A stretch of 64,000 bases of DNA from an uncultured Cellulophaga sp. (GCA_947492955.1 CANLOV010000003.1:276592-340591); one strand, 5' to 3'. Shown: positions 30,613 through 40,206, counted from the first letter of the stretch. Notes: generated from the letters alone by a model not told the origin. A program made the numbers and translations.

Positions 30613-30623
30613 GAAATTATTAT

Positions 30624-30631
30624 TATATTTG
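30624..30631 (+). promoter_or_regulatory. Putative -7 box (TATATTTG) for the GbsR-type regulator gene
   Basis: The octamer matches TAnnTTTG and ends 4 bases before the ATG, implying a very short or absent leader. It is 11 bases downstream of operator 1. Confidence 0.5.
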
Positions 30632-30635
30632 TTTC

Positions 30636-31139
30636 ATGGAATACAAAGAAGCTAAAGATAAGTTTATAAATACATGGGGCAGTTTAGGCTCTTTATGGGG
30701 TATTAACAAAGCTATGGCGCAAATACAATCCTTGCTTTTTATTTCTACCAAGCCTTTATCTATGGAAGAGATTATGGAAGAGTTACATATATCTAGAGGT
30801 AATACAAGCATGAATATTCGTCAGTTAATAGATTGGGGAATTGTTACTAAAGAATTAATTCCTGGTGAACGCAAAGAGTTTTTTACCACAGAGAAAGATG
30901 TACAAGAATTAGCCAGAATTGTAGCTAAAGAAAGAAGCAGAAGAGAAATAAAACCTGTTATAAAAGTTTTAGAAGAAGTCTCTACTATTAAGGATGACGG
31001 CACAGAAAAAACCAGAGAACTTATAAAACAAACAAAAGCATTACACGATTTAGCTGCAACGGCAGATAGCATGCTAAATAAAATGGTAAACCAAAAACAA
31101 AACTGGATAACTAAGTCTATCTTAAAATTTGTGAAATAA
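30636..31139 (+). CDS. GbsR/MarR-type transcriptional regulator
   Basis: The 167-residue protein shows the GbsR pattern: WGSLGSLWGINKAMAQIQSL, the winged helix-turn-helix MSMEEIMEEL-like stretch (PLSMEEIMEELHISRGNTSM, NIRQLIDWGIVTKELIPGER), and a C-terminal dimerisation helix. Family members respond to osmolytes or other small ligands. It stands first in a plus-strand run with a membrane protein, a desaturase, an epimerase and a methyltransferase. Palindromic sites lie before itself, the membrane protein and the desaturase. Confidence 0.88.
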   Translation: MEYKEAKDKFINTWGSLGSLWGINKAMAQIQSLLFISTKPLSMEEIMEELHISRGNTSMNIRQLIDWGIVTKELIPGERKEFFTTEKDVQELARIVAKERSRREIKPVIKVLEEVSTIKDDGTEKTRELIKQTKALHDLAATADSMLNKMVNQKQNWITKSILKFVK

Positions 31140-31152
31140 AAAAATTTAAATC

Positions 31153-31178
31153 AAACTTTCAGTATTTTCTGAAAGTTT
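31153..31178. promoter_or_regulatory. Operator 2 for the GbsR-type regulator
   Basis: Perfect 10-base arms (AAACTTTCAG and CTGAAAGTTT) flank a 6-base spacer TATTTT. It is in the 53-base gap between the regulator and the small membrane protein gene. Spacing and core match operator 1. Confidence 0.7.
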
Positions 31179-31192
31179 AAAATAATTAATCT

Positions 31193-31474
31193 ATGAAACA
31201 ACTCATAAAATCAACAAAAGTTATAAATATAATTGCTCTATGCTGTCTAATAATGGGAGCATATGGTCTTATCTTAACAGGAGCTCTTCAAGTATTAGCA
31301 GGAGTTATATTCTTTATCGCTTTTCCAAAAGACAAATACATCCATGTTTATTTAGGTTCTGTTACGTTATTCTTTATTTTTTGGAAGGTTGATACTTTTT
31401 TTGAATGGCAATTTATAATTCCAATACTACTAATGATTTATTTTACTTATATAATTCACTTTAAAAAAATTTAA
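31193..31474 (+). CDS. Small membrane protein
   Basis: The 93-residue protein has three to four hydrophobic segments (about 12-27, 29-45, 55-70, 72-90), with short charged links such as FPKDKYIH. It is not recognised. It lies between operators 2 and 3 and upstream of the desaturase, so it is probably part of the same membrane-lipid response. Confidence 0.75.
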   Translation: MKQLIKSTKVINIIALCCLIMGAYGLILTGALQVLAGVIFFIAFPKDKYIHVYLGSVTLFFIFWKVDTFFEWQFIIPILLMIYFTYIIHFKKI

Positions 31475-31477
31475 ACA

Positions 31478-31503
31478 ATACTTTCAATATTTTCTGAAAG
31501 TTT
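31478..31503. promoter_or_regulatory. Operator 3 for the GbsR-type regulator
   Basis: CTTTCA (31481-31486) and TGAAAG (31495-31500) form the arms of an imperfect copy of operator 2, with the same TATTTTCTGAAAGTTT right half. It starts 4 bases after the stop of the small membrane protein and ends 15 bases before the desaturase start. Confidence 0.65.
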
Positions 31504-31517
31504 AAAACACACAGACT

Positions 31518-32411
31518 ATGAACAAAAATTTAAAAACATCAGTTGGTAATATATATTTCTCATGGAAAAAAACGCTATGGTTATATTTTATAATGATACC
31601 TGTGTTATTTATTGATTTTTCATCTGTTACTATATATGATTATATCTTAATGTTTTGTCTTATGGTATTAACAGTAGGGATTGGTCATTCAGTAGGACTA
31701 CATAGAGGCATTATTCACAAATCTTATAAAACTTCAAAAACTTTTAGGAAAGTTAGTCTATATCTATTTGTTTTAACAGGACTAGGTAGCCCTTTAACTT
31801 GGTTAAAACAACATTATTATAGAGATTATTGGCAAAACAGAAATGACTGTCCAAAATATTTTCAGTACAAACACTCCTTATTTACTGACTATTTTTGGAA
31901 TCTTCATTTACAATTTGTTCCAAAAAAAATAAGTCTATATAGTATCCCAAAAGAAGACATAGAAGACATTACAATAGTATGGCTACATAAAACTTGGTAT
32001 ATATACTATTTTGGTTTTATGATTACAATCTATTTCCTTCTTGGCTTCAATAGTATGTTAATAGCTGCTTCTTTAAGAACCAGTACAATAATACTAGGAC
32101 ATTGGTATATTGGATATGCTTCTCACAAATATGGATATTCTAGATATAAAATAAAAAATGCAGATGAGAGCGGGTATAATGATGTTTTACTTGGACTTAT
32201 TTCTTTTGGAGAAGGCTTTCATAATAACCATCATTCGCACCCTGGCTCTGCAAAATTTTCAATGAAATGGTACGAAATGGATTTTGGTTGGGTATTAGTT
32301 TGGATACTAAATAAATTAAGATTAATAAGCAACATAAAAACTCACAAAAAAACATTAAAGGTTAATGCTGTAGTACACAAAAATATAAATTGGCAATTAC
32401 CTTGGAATTAA
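31518..32411 (+). CDS. Membrane fatty acid desaturase, divergent second histidine box
   Basis: The 297-residue integral membrane protein has at least four hydrophobic segments. Box 1 is in HSVGLHRGIIHKSYK (HRxxxH), and box 3 is in GEGFHNNHHSHPG (HxxHH). At the position of box 2 (usually HRxHH) the sequence is WLKQHYYRDYWQNRNDCP, keeping only one His. The two-iron centre may therefore differ, or other residues supply ligands. It would be expected to introduce a double bond or otherwise oxidise an acyl chain or lipid. Operator 3 lies directly upstream. Confidence 0.85.
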   Translation: MNKNLKTSVGNIYFSWKKTLWLYFIMIPVLFIDFSSVTIYDYILMFCLMVLTVGIGHSVGLHRGIIHKSYKTSKTFRKVSLYLFVLTGLGSPLTWLKQHYYRDYWQNRNDCPKYFQYKHSLFTDYFWNLHLQFVPKKISLYSIPKEDIEDITIVWLHKTWYIYYFGFMITIYFLLGFNSMLIAASLRTSTIILGHWYIGYASHKYGYSRYKIKNADESGYNDVLLGLISFGEGFHNNHHSHPGSAKFSMKWYEMDFGWVLVWILNKLRLISNIKTHKKTLKVNAVVHKNINWQLPWN

Positions 32412-32431
32412 ACTTTCTTAAATTAAAAACT

Positions 32432-33331
32432 ATGAACAAAATAATAATTGCAGGTGGTAGCGGCTTTTTAGGTAACGTTTTGGAAAACTATTTTACTAAA
32501 AAACAATACAATGTTATAATATTAACACGTAGCCCTAAACGAAAAAATGAGGTGTTTTGGGATGCTATTAATTTGGGAAAATGGACTAAAGAATTAGAGA
32601 ATGCTCAAATCCTGATTAATCTTACTGGAAAATCAGTTGATTGTCGGTATACAGAAAAAAACAAAAAAGAAATCTACAACTCTAGAATAAATGCTACTAA
32701 AGTACTTGGTACTGCTATAAACTTATGTAAAAGCCCACCAAATCTATGGCTTAACTCATCTACAGCAACCATATACAAACATTCTTTAGAGAAAGAAATG
32801 ACGGAAGAAAATGGAGATATAGGTAATGATTTTTCTATGAACATTGCTAAATCTTGGGAAAATACATTCTACAGCATAACTAATTCTAACACCAGAAAAA
32901 TAGCTTTGCGAACGTCTATTGTTTTAGGAAAAAATGGTGGAGCACTTACTCCTCTTAAAAAATTAACAAAATTAGGCTTAGGAGGAAAACAAGGCTCTGG
33001 AAAACAAAAAGTAAGCTGGATTCATGAATTAGATTTTGCCAGAGCTATACATTTTTTAATACAAAAAGATAATCTTAAAGGCAACTTTAACCTATCGGTT
33101 AAAAGCCCTACCAATAACAAAACCTTAATGAAAAAATTAAGGGAAATTTTAAAAAACCCTTTTGGTATTAATCATCCTATAGGATTATTAAAATTTGGAG
33201 CAAAACTTATCGGAACCGAAACAGAACTTGTTTTAAAAAGTAGAAATGTAATTCCAAAGCGATTATTAGACAACGGATTTAAATTTACGCACGATAATTT
33301 AGAATTAGCATTGATTGATTTACTTAAATAA
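32432..33331 (+). CDS. TIGR01777-type NAD-dependent epimerase/oxidoreductase
   Basis: The 299-residue protein begins with a Rossmann motif, IIIAGGSGFLGNVLENYF, and has the extended-SDR features LINLTGKSVDCRYTEKNK, WLNSSTATIYKHS and ALRTSIVLGKNGGAL, with the C-terminal domain DUF1731-like (NPFGINHPIGLLKFGAKLIG). The usual YxxxK is not evident (AKSWENTF region), as in this subfamily. The ATG at 32432 is preferred because the upstream in-frame start overlaps the desaturase gene and adds no conserved residues. Substrate is unknown. Confidence 0.87.
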   Translation: MNKIIIAGGSGFLGNVLENYFTKKQYNVIILTRSPKRKNEVFWDAINLGKWTKELENAQILINLTGKSVDCRYTEKNKKEIYNSRINATKVLGTAINLCKSPPNLWLNSSTATIYKHSLEKEMTEENGDIGNDFSMNIAKSWENTFYSITNSNTRKIALRTSIVLGKNGGALTPLKKLTKLGLGGKQGSGKQKVSWIHELDFARAIHFLIQKDNLKGNFNLSVKSPTNNKTLMKKLREILKNPFGINHPIGLLKFGAKLIGTETELVLKSRNVIPKRLLDNGFKFTHDNLELALIDLLK

Positions 33332-33337
33332 AATATC

Positions 33338-34213
33338 ATGAAAACCACAACAATCACTTTTCAAGAAAAACTAGAAAAAACTAAACTAGAAATGGTAGAT
33401 TTCTATAATGGTGCTACCGAAGATTATAAGTACTGGAGCAAAGACTTTAATATGCATTTTGGGTATTTTAATTTATTTAAAACAAACCTGTTTAAAAGAG
33501 ATACTATGCTTAATGAAATGAACAATCAGGTTTTAAAAAGATTAGAGCTACCACAAAACAAAGCTCTCTTAGCAGATTTAGGTTGTGGTATGGGTGGCGC
33601 TATGCGTTACATGTTAAAAAAGAAGAAAAAATTAGCAGCCTTTGGAGTTACCTTATCCGATTTTCAGGTTAAAAAAGGAAACGAATTATTAAAAAATTAC
33701 AATGGAACAATCGTAAAAGAAAATTACAATAATACTTCGTTCTCTTCTGAAATGTTTAATGCTGCTATAGCTATTGAAAGTTTTTGTCATTCTGGTCACA
33801 GCGAAAAATCATTTAAAGAAGCGTACAGAATATTAAAACCTAATGGAAAATTTGTAATTGCCGATGCTTTTCTAAAAAAAGAAGAAACAGAACTTTGTTA
33901 TGGGGGAAATTTAGCTTACCAAAAATTGTGTAACCATTGGAGCTTAGAAAAATTAGGAAATATAAATACAGTAGTACAACAACTAAAAAAACAAGGGTTT
34001 AAGAAAGTAATAATAGAAGATATTTCTTTTAGAGTTGCTCCATCCGTATTACATGTTCCTTTTGCTATCATTGGGTTTATTTTTAAAGGATTACTCGGTT
34101 ATAATTCTTTAAAACAAGAAAGTTTACATAACTTAAAAGGTTCTTTTTATGCACTCCTATCTGGTTTACATATGCGAAGTTTTGGATATTATATAGTTAC
34201 TTGCACTAAATAA
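33338..34213 (+). CDS. SAM-dependent methyltransferase
   Basis: The 291-residue protein has the class I SAM-binding motif LLADLGCGMGGAMRYMLKKK, followed by VTLSDFQVKKG and the post-motif AIAIESFCHSGHSEKSFKEA, ERILKPNGKF-like AYRILKPNGKFVIAD. The early region FYNGATEDYKYWSKDFNMHF with FGYF is like that of sterol/tocopherol and fatty-acid-type C-methyltransferases. It follows the epimerase by 6 bases in the lipid-related operon, so a lipid or isoprenoid substrate is plausible but inferred. Confidence 0.87.
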   Translation: MKTTTITFQEKLEKTKLEMVDFYNGATEDYKYWSKDFNMHFGYFNLFKTNLFKRDTMLNEMNNQVLKRLELPQNKALLADLGCGMGGAMRYMLKKKKKLAAFGVTLSDFQVKKGNELLKNYNGTIVKENYNNTSFSSEMFNAAIAIESFCHSGHSEKSFKEAYRILKPNGKFVIADAFLKKEETELCYGGNLAYQKLCNHWSLEKLGNINTVVQQLKKQGFKKVIIEDISFRVAPSVLHVPFAIIGFIFKGLLGYNSLKQESLHNLKGSFYALLSGLHMRSFGYYIVTCTK

Positions 34214-34354
34214 ATAAAACATTAGGGTAATAAAATTCCATATAACAAGTTTATTTATTAATAATATTAAAATAATGTCTTCTATTTTGTGAAGGTTCTG
34301 TGATACATGTTTTTTTTATTTGTATAATACATATGGTACATCATTTAAAAAAAT

Positions 34355-34362
34355 TATATTTG
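34355..34362 (+). promoter_or_regulatory. Putative -7 box (TATATTTG) for the ECF sigma gene
   Basis: The octamer matches TAnnTTTG, 16 bases before the ATG. Confidence 0.45.
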
Positions 34363-34378
34363 ATTTAGTAAATACACT

Positions 34379-34933
34379 ATGAGCAAACACCGATTAAATC
34401 CAGATACATGGATAGATTTATATGCAGATTACCTTTTTAACTATGCTGTATCTAGAGTTAATGATGCAGAAATTGCTAAGGATTTAGTACAAGAAACTTT
34501 CTTTGCTGGATTAAAATCTGCTAAAAACTTTAAAGGTGATGCTGCTGAACGTACATGGCTTATTGCTATATTAAAACGAAAAGTAATAGACCATTACAGA
34601 AAAATAAACTCTAATAAGGGTAAAGCCGAAGTTCGTATGAACTATAGCGCAGGAAGTGATTCTGAAGGAGACTGGTTAGAAGAACAAGTTGCAGACCCAT
34701 TTAGTAAACTAGAAAATAGTGCTATTGAAAATGAAGAATTAGGTTTAGCCATACAAAGTTGCCTATCAAAATTACCTAAAAAACAAAACCTAGTATTTAC
34801 CATGAAAACTATTCAAGGAATAAATACAGAAGATATTTGTAATGAGTTAGATATTAACCCGTCTAACCTGTGGGTAATGATTCATAGAGCACGAACTTCT
34901 TTGATGGATTGCCTTAATCAAAATTGGTTTTAA
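34379..34933 (+). CDS. ECF-type RNA polymerase sigma factor
   Basis: The 184-residue protein has region 2 (YLFNYAVSRVNDAEIAKDLV, QETFFAGLKSAKNF) and region 4 (SKLPKKQNLVFTMKTIQGIN, ICNELDINPSNLWVMIHRAR). Its gene starts 165 bases after the methyltransferase. A TATATTTG box (34355-34362) lies 16 bases upstream, so it may have its own promoter. It is paired with a small zinc-finger protein 2 bases later. Confidence 0.92.
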   Translation: MSKHRLNPDTWIDLYADYLFNYAVSRVNDAEIAKDLVQETFFAGLKSAKNFKGDAAERTWLIAILKRKVIDHYRKINSNKGKAEVRMNYSAGSDSEGDWLEEQVADPFSKLENSAIENEELGLAIQSCLSKLPKKQNLVFTMKTIQGINTEDICNELDINPSNLWVMIHRARTSLMDCLNQNWF

Positions 34934-34935
34934 AT

Positions 34936-35169
34936 ATGATTTCTTGCGAAAAAGCAAAACACCTTTGCGATAAAAGTCAGTATAACGAATCTTCTTTATG
35001 GGAAAGAATAAAGCTTTCTATTCACCTATACACCTGTAAAGTATGTTCTAAATACAGTAAAAAAAATTCGAAACTTACAAGTTTGTGTGAACAAGCTAAT
35101 ATGTTTAATTTATCTGAAGCAGACAAAGCCGAAATGAAAAAAGTGTTTGATCAAGAAAATATTAAATAA
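34936..35169 (+). CDS. Small zinc-finger (ZAS-type) anti-sigma protein
   Basis: The 77-residue soluble protein contains HLYTCKVC, the HxxxCxxC zinc motif of anti-sigma (ZAS) domains, with an additional upstream Cys (ISCEKAKHLC). It has no transmembrane helix, so it would bind the sigma factor in the cytosol, possibly as a redox or metal sensor. The ATG at 34936 follows the sigma stop by 2 bases. Its 3' end overlaps the converging UbiA-like gene by 8 bases. Confidence 0.82.
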   Translation: MISCEKAKHLCDKSQYNESSLWERIKLSIHLYTCKVCSKYSKKNSKLTSLCEQANMFNLSEADKAEMKKVFDQENIK

Positions 35170-35986
35170 AATAAGATAACCCTAGTATTACAGCATACCA
35201 CATAATAGGTATTGCTTCTACCCAAAAAGAAGCAAAGTATTTCTTTTTTGCATTTCCTGTCTCCAACATTAACATACCAAAAGTTAAAAATAAAATACCC
35301 TTACTTAAGGCATCTAAAATACTTACATGGTCTTTTAAAAATGTAATAAAGTAAAATGCCACAGTTATAAAAGCTCCAAATATTTTAGTTTTTGTTGCCC
35401 CATAGCGTTGTGGTATAGTTCGCAGTTCTGGCGCATCATACTGTAAATCTCTTATCTCAAAAGGTATTAATAATACCAATACCAATATAAAACGTTGTAT
35501 AGCTTCTACTATAACATCCCAATAAACAATATCTTTAGCTGCTATAACTGGTAAAATTACGGTGGCACCAGACCATACTAATGCTACAATAAAAACTTTT
35601 AAGCCTCCTAAGCTTCTTAAGTTTTTTGCCTTAGGTAAAATTGGCAACGTATATAAACCAACATATAATACCAAACCAATAATTACTAACCATGTGTTGT
35701 ATGTTAAAAACCAACCATAGTAAAGTGCAATAGCTAAAGCAATAAAACTTACAAATTGTATATTCTTATGGTATTTATTGGCAACTAAAATATATTTTTT
35801 TGCCTCTACTCCATATTTAATAAAATTATAACTAGCTATAGTCCCAAAAAACAGAAAATAAGCCAAATTTTTATCCATAGATATTTCTAACAGATAAGTA
35901 GAAATATAGGCTAATGAATATACAGATAAGGCTACGTGTATACTTGCGTCAATATAAAAATCAAAAAACTTTTTAAGTAGGCTCAC
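35162..35986 (-). CDS. UbiA-like membrane prenyltransferase family protein
   Basis: The 274-residue protein has about eight transmembrane helices. A motif like the second Asp-rich motif of UbiA enzymes is seen in FEIRDLQYDAPELRTIPQRY (RDxxxD then TxPxxxG). The first motif (NxxxDxxxD) is degenerate, reduced to ASYNFIKYGVEAKKY. It may be a divergent prenyltransferase or a non-catalytic relative. It converges on the zinc-finger gene. Confidence 0.65.
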   Translation of the reverse strand: MSLLKKFFDFYIDASIHVALSVYSLAYISTYLLEISMDKNLAYFLFFGTIASYNFIKYGVEAKKYILVANKYHKNIQFVSFIALAIALYYGWFLTYNTWLVIIGLVLYVGLYTLPILPKAKNLRSLGGLKVFIVALVWSGATVILPVIAAKDIVYWDVIVEAIQRFILVLVLLIPFEIRDLQYDAPELRTIPQRYGATKTKIFGAFITVAFYFITFLKDHVSILDALSKGILFLTFGMLMLETGNAKKKYFASFWVEAIPIMWYAVILGLSYFI

Positions 35987-36084
35987 CTAGTAAAAATAAT
36001 AAAACTGTTTATAACATTCGTTTTTAGTTAAAAACTTTAGCTCAAGTGATAGGGTATAACATTATAATAATATAATTTATTACC

Positions 36085-36092
36085 TAATTTTG
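36085..36092 (+). promoter_or_regulatory. Putative -7 box (TAATTTTG) for gcvP
   Basis: The octamer matches TAnnTTTG and lies 37 bases before the gcvP start. No glycine riboswitch-like structure is evident between it and the gene. Confidence 0.45.
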
Positions 36093-36129
36093 TCCTTTAT
36101 TTATTATAGACAAGATAACGCTTAAAATT

Positions 36130-38979
36130 ATGAGAACAGACGTGTTTGCATCTCGCCATATTGGTATTTCTGAAAAAGACCTTCAGCATATGTTAAAAAC
36201 TGTTGAAGCTGAAAATTTAGAACAACTAGTATATGAAACTTTACCAGATGACATTAGGCTTAAAAGCAAGCTTAATTTACCAGAGGCAATGAGCGAACAC
36301 GAGTTTTTATCTCATATAAAAACGCTTTCTAATAAAAATAGTGTTTTTAAATCTTACATAGGCTTGGGTTACCATGAAAGTATAACACCATCTGTAATTA
36401 AGAGAAATATCTTAGAAAACCCAGGATGGTATACTGCCTACACGCCTTACCAAGCAGAAATTGCTCAAGGTAGATTAGAGGCCTTATTAAATTTCCAAAC
36501 CATGGTTTGTGACCTTACTGGAATGGAACTAGCTAATGCTTCTCTTTTAGATGAAAGTACTGCTGCTGCAGAAGCTATGAATATGCTTTTTGATGTAAGA
36601 AGTCGTGATCAAAAGAAAAATAAGGTTTCAAAATTCTTTATATCAGAAGATTTATTACCGCAAACAATTTCTTTATTACAAACACGTGCTATTCCTTTAG
36701 GTATAGAATTAATAATTGGTAAGCACGATACAATAACATTAGACACTTCTTTTTTTGGTGCTTTGTTACAATACCCAGGAAAACACGGTCAGGTTTTCGA
36801 TTATGCTTCCTTTGTAATAGCTGCAAATGAAAAAGGAGTTAAAGTTGCTGTTGCTGCAGATATATTAAGTTTAACATTATTAACTCCTCCAGGAGAATTT
36901 GGAGCCGATGTTGTTGTAGGTACTACACAACGTTTTGGAATTCCTTTAGGATATGGAGGCCCTCATGCAGCTTTTTTTGCTACAAAAGAAGCTTATAAAC
37001 GTAGTATCCCAGGAAGAATTATTGGTGTAACCAAAGATGTAGATGGCAAAACTGCGCTACGCATGGCTTTACAAACACGCGAACAGCATATAAAAAGAGA
37101 CAAAGCCACTTCTAATATATGTACCGCACAAGTATTATTAGCTGTAATGGCAGGTATGTATGCCGTATATCATGGACCAAAAGGCCTAGCGTATATTGCT
37201 AATAAAGTACATACTGCTACAACTACATTAGCTGCCGCATTAAATAGATTAGGATTTAAACAAAAAAACAGCAGCTATTTTGATACTCTTTTAATTGAAG
37301 TTGAAGCTGATATATTGAAAACCACAGCAGAAAAAAATAAAATTAACTTTAATTATGTAGATAAAAACCATGTTTCTATTTCATTAAATGAAGCTGTTGG
37401 TTTAAATGAAATAAATAAAATTGTAGATTGTTTTGAACAAGCATTTAATGTACAAGATATTACGATAACAGAATTTGTTTCTACTACTAGTATTCCCGAA
37501 AATATTCAGAGAAAAACTGCATATCTACAAAGTCCTGTATTTAATTCGCATCATTCAGAAACAGAATTAATGCGCTACATAAAAAAATTAGAGCGCAAAG
37601 ATTTAGCATTAAATCATTCTATGATTTCTTTAGGATCATGCACCATGAAATTAAATGCGGCTTCAGAAATGCTTCCTTTAAGCTGGGCGCAATGGGGAAA
37701 TATACACCCTTTTGTTCCTATTGAACAAGCAGAAGGCTACCAAATCGTATTAAAAGAATTAGAAGAGCAACTCAATGTAATTACTGGTTTTGCTGGTACC
37801 TCACTACAACCAAATTCGGGAGCACAAGGAGAATACGCTGGTTTAATGACTATTAGAGCCTATCACGAATCTAGACACGAAAAACATAGAAACATTTGTC
37901 TTATTCCTGCTTCTGCACATGGTACCAACCCTGCATCTGCAGTAATGGCAGGTATGAAAGTTGTTGTTACAAAAACTGACGAAAAAGGAAATATAGATGT
38001 TAACGATTTAAAAGAAAAAGCATTATTACACGCAAATAATTTAGCGGCTTTAATGATAACATATCCTTCTACACATGGTGTATACGAATCTTCTATAAAA
38101 GAAATTACTAAACTTATCCATGATAATGGCGGACAAGTTTATATGGATGGTGCTAATATGAATGCCCAAGTAGGATTAACAAACCCTGCAACTATCGGTG
38201 CAGATGTCTGCCATTTAAATTTACATAAAACATTTGCAATACCGCACGGAGGTGGCGGACCGGGTGTAGGCCCTATATGTGTTGCAGAACAATTAGTTCC
38301 CTTTTTACCTGGAAATCCTGTTATAAAAACTGGAGGAGAAAAAGCAATAACTGCTATTTCTGCTGCACCATGGGGTAGCGCTTTAGCCTGTTTAATATCT
38401 TACGGATACATTAAAATGTTAGGAGAAAAAGGCCTAACACAAGCAACAACTATAGCCATCTTAAATGCTAATTACATAAAGAATAGACTTAATGGTAAGT
38501 TTAATGTGCTTTATACTGGAGAAATGGGTAGAGCTGCCCATGAAATGATTATTGATTGCAGACCATTTAAGCAAAATGGCATAGAGGTTAGTGATATTGC
38601 TAAGCGCTTAATGGATTATGGTTTTCATGCTCCTACAGTTTCTTTTCCTGTAGCCGGCACTTTAATGATAGAACCTACAGAAAGTGAAAATTTAGCAGAA
38701 TTAGATCGTTTCTGTGATGCCATGATTTCTATAAGACACGAGATTGATGAAACATATTCTAATGACAGTAATAATGTTTTAAAAAATGCGCCTCATACTT
38801 TAGAAATGATAACAAACGATACTTGGGATTTTCCGTATAGCAGACAAAAAGCAGCTTTTCCATTACCTTATGTTTTAGAAAATAAGTTTTGGCCTTCTGT
38901 AAGAAGAGTTGATGATGCCTATGGCGATCGTAATTTAATATGTACTTGTACTCCTATTGAAGCATATATAGAGGCATAA
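36130..38979 (+). CDS. gcvP: Glycine dehydrogenase (decarboxylating), P protein
   Basis: The P protein decarboxylates glycine and passes the aminomethyl group to the lipoyl arm of the H protein. The 949 residues include both homologous halves in one chain (the bacterial/mitochondrial homodimer type). The PLP-binding Lys is in [20 protein letters not shown], at about residue 700. The N-terminal [14 protein letters not shown] and C-terminal [14 protein letters not shown] are typical. gcvT and gcvH are not adjacent. A terminator follows. Confidence 0.97.
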   Translation: MRTDVFASRHIGISEKDLQHMLKTVEAENLEQLVYETLPDDIRLKSKLNLPEAMSEHEFLSHIKTLSNKNSVFKSYIGLGYHESITPSVIKRNILENPGWYTAYTPYQAEIAQGRLEALLNFQTMVCDLTGMELANASLLDESTAAAEAMNMLFDVRSRDQKKNKVSKFFISEDLLPQTISLLQTRAIPLGIELIIGKHDTITLDTSFFGALLQYPGKHGQVFDYASFVIAANEKGVKVAVAADILSLTLLTPPGEFGADVVVGTTQRFGIPLGYGGPHAAFFATKEAYKRSIPGRIIGVTKDVDGKTALRMALQTREQHIKRDKATSNICTAQVLLAVMAGMYAVYHGPKGLAYIANKVHTATTTLAAALNRLGFKQKNSSYFDTLLIEVEADILKTTAEKNKINFNYVDKNHVSISLNEAVGLNEINKIVDCFEQAFNVQDITITEFVSTTSIPENIQRKTAYLQSPVFNSHHSETELMRYIKKLERKDLALNHSMISLGSCTMKLNAASEMLPLSWAQWGNIHPFVPIEQAEGYQIVLKELEEQLNVITGFAGTSLQPNSGAQGEYAGLMTIRAYHESRHEKHRNICLIPASAHGTNPASAVMAGMKVVVTKTDEKGNIDVNDLKEKALLHANNLAALMITYPSTHGVYESSIKEITKLIHDNGGQVYMDGANMNAQVGLTNPATIGADVCHLNLHKTFAIPHGGGGPGVGPICVAEQLVPFLPGNPVIKTGGEKAITAISAAPWGSALACLISYGYIKMLGEKGLTQATTIAILNANYIKNRLNGKFNVLYTGEMGRAAHEMIIDCRPFKQNGIEVSDIAKRLMDYGFHAPTVSFPVAGTLMIEPTESENLAELDRFCDAMISIRHEIDETYSNDSNNVLKNAPHTLEMITNDTWDFPYSRQKAAFPLPYVLENKFWPSVRRVDDAYGDRNLICTCTPIEAYIEA

Positions 38980-39003
38980 AAACACTCTAAAAGCAATAAT
39001 CAC

Positions 39004-39035
39004 AAGCCTTTCTTAATTATAAGAAAGGTTTTTTT
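39004..39035 (+). terminator. Rho-independent terminator of gcvP
   Basis: Perfect 9-base arms CCTTTCTTA (39007-39015) and TAAGAAAGG (39020-39028), extended by one wobble and one A-T pair, are followed by seven T residues. Confidence 0.8.
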
Positions 39036-39147
39036 ATTTAAGAATAAATTAGAGGTTATTTATTGAACATCGTAATAGCGACCTAGAAAAATTTAACTTT
39101 TAAACTCATTACACTATATTGTATAAGCTAAACCAATATTTAAATTT

Positions 39148-40206
39148 ATGACCATAGGTATCACAGGAACTGGTTCTTACATACCGAAAAATGCAACCAA
39201 AAACGAAGATTTTTTAGAACATCATTTTTTAAATGAAGACGGGTCTCCTTTTAAAAATTCTAATGATGTTATTATTAAAAAATTTAAAGTAATTACGGGG
39301 ATATCAGAAAGACGATATGCTTCTGATAATTTAGATACCTCTGACTTAGGTTTTTTAGCTTCTGAAAAAGCTATTGCTGCTGCTAATATCGATAAAGAAG
39401 AGTTAGACTATATTATTTTTGCTCATAATTTTGGAGATGTTTCTCATAATAAAACGCAAGGAGATACTTTACCAAGTTTAGCCACTCGTGTTAAACACTT
39501 ATTACAAATTAAAAATCCAAAATGCGTAGCCTACGATTTATTATTTGGATGCCCTGGTTGGGTAGAAGGTATTATACAAGCTAATGCATTTATTAAAAGT
39601 GGTATTGCTAAAAAATGTCTTGTAATTGGTGCAGAAACCCTATCTAGAGTAGTAGACAAAAATGATAGAGATAGTATGATTTTTTCTGATGGTGCAGGAG
39701 CAGTTATTGTAGAAGCAAATCCTGGTTCTGGCGAAATTCTTGGTCATAATTCTGCTACCTATGCTAACGAAGAAGCCAACTATCTTTTTTTTGGAGAAGG
39801 CTACAATACAAACAATAAAAAAGATACACGGTATATAAAAATGCTTGGCAGAAAAATATACGAGTTCGCAATTACCCATGTACCTAAAGCTATGGCAGAT
39901 TGTATAGATAATTGCAACGTAGCTATTTCTGATGTAAAAAAAATATTTATTCATCAGGCAAATGAAAAAATGGACCAAGCTATTGTAGCTCGTTTTTACA
40001 AGCTATATAATTTAGAAATGCCAGAGAATATAATGCCCATGAATATTAATAAACTAGGGAATAGTTCTGTAGCAACGGTGCCTACTTTATTTGATATGGT
40101 AAAAAGAGGCGAAATAGAAAATCACCATCTAAATAAAGGAGACATTGTTATATTTGCTAGTGTAGGAGCAGGTATGAACATTAATGCTATCGCATATAAA
40201 TATTAA
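39148..40206 (+). CDS. 3-oxoacyl-ACP synthase III-like (KASIII) enzyme
   Basis: The 352-residue thiolase-fold protein has the catalytic triad: Cys135 in LLFGCPGWVEGIIQAN, His in IFIHQANEKMDQAIV, Asn in NINKLGNSSVATVPTLFDM. It lacks adjacent fatty acid synthesis genes and is joined by a methyltransferase gene 1 base later, then an SDR. It may therefore be a dedicated decarboxylating condensing enzyme or an acyl transferase in a small biosynthetic set rather than housekeeping FabH. Confidence 0.88.
   Translation: MTIGITGTGSYIPKNATKNEDFLEHHFLNEDGSPFKNSNDVIIKKFKVITGISERRYASDNLDTSDLGFLASEKAIAAANIDKEELDYIIFAHNFGDVSHNKTQGDTLPSLATRVKHLLQIKNPKCVAYDLLFGCPGWVEGIIQANAFIKSGIAKKCLVIGAETLSRVVDKNDRDSMIFSDGAGAVIVEANPGSGEILGHNSATYANEEANYLFFGEGYNTNNKKDTRYIKMLGRKIYEFAITHVPKAMADCIDNCNVAISDVKKIFIHQANEKMDQAIVARFYKLYNLEMPENIMPMNINKLGNSSVATVPTLFDMVKRGEIENHHLNKGDIVIFASVGAGMNINAIAYKY

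Noticed and set aside
36000-36129. Glycine riboswitch before gcvP
   Set aside because: The leader after the putative -7 box is only about 37 bases and shows no tandem aptamer-like structure.
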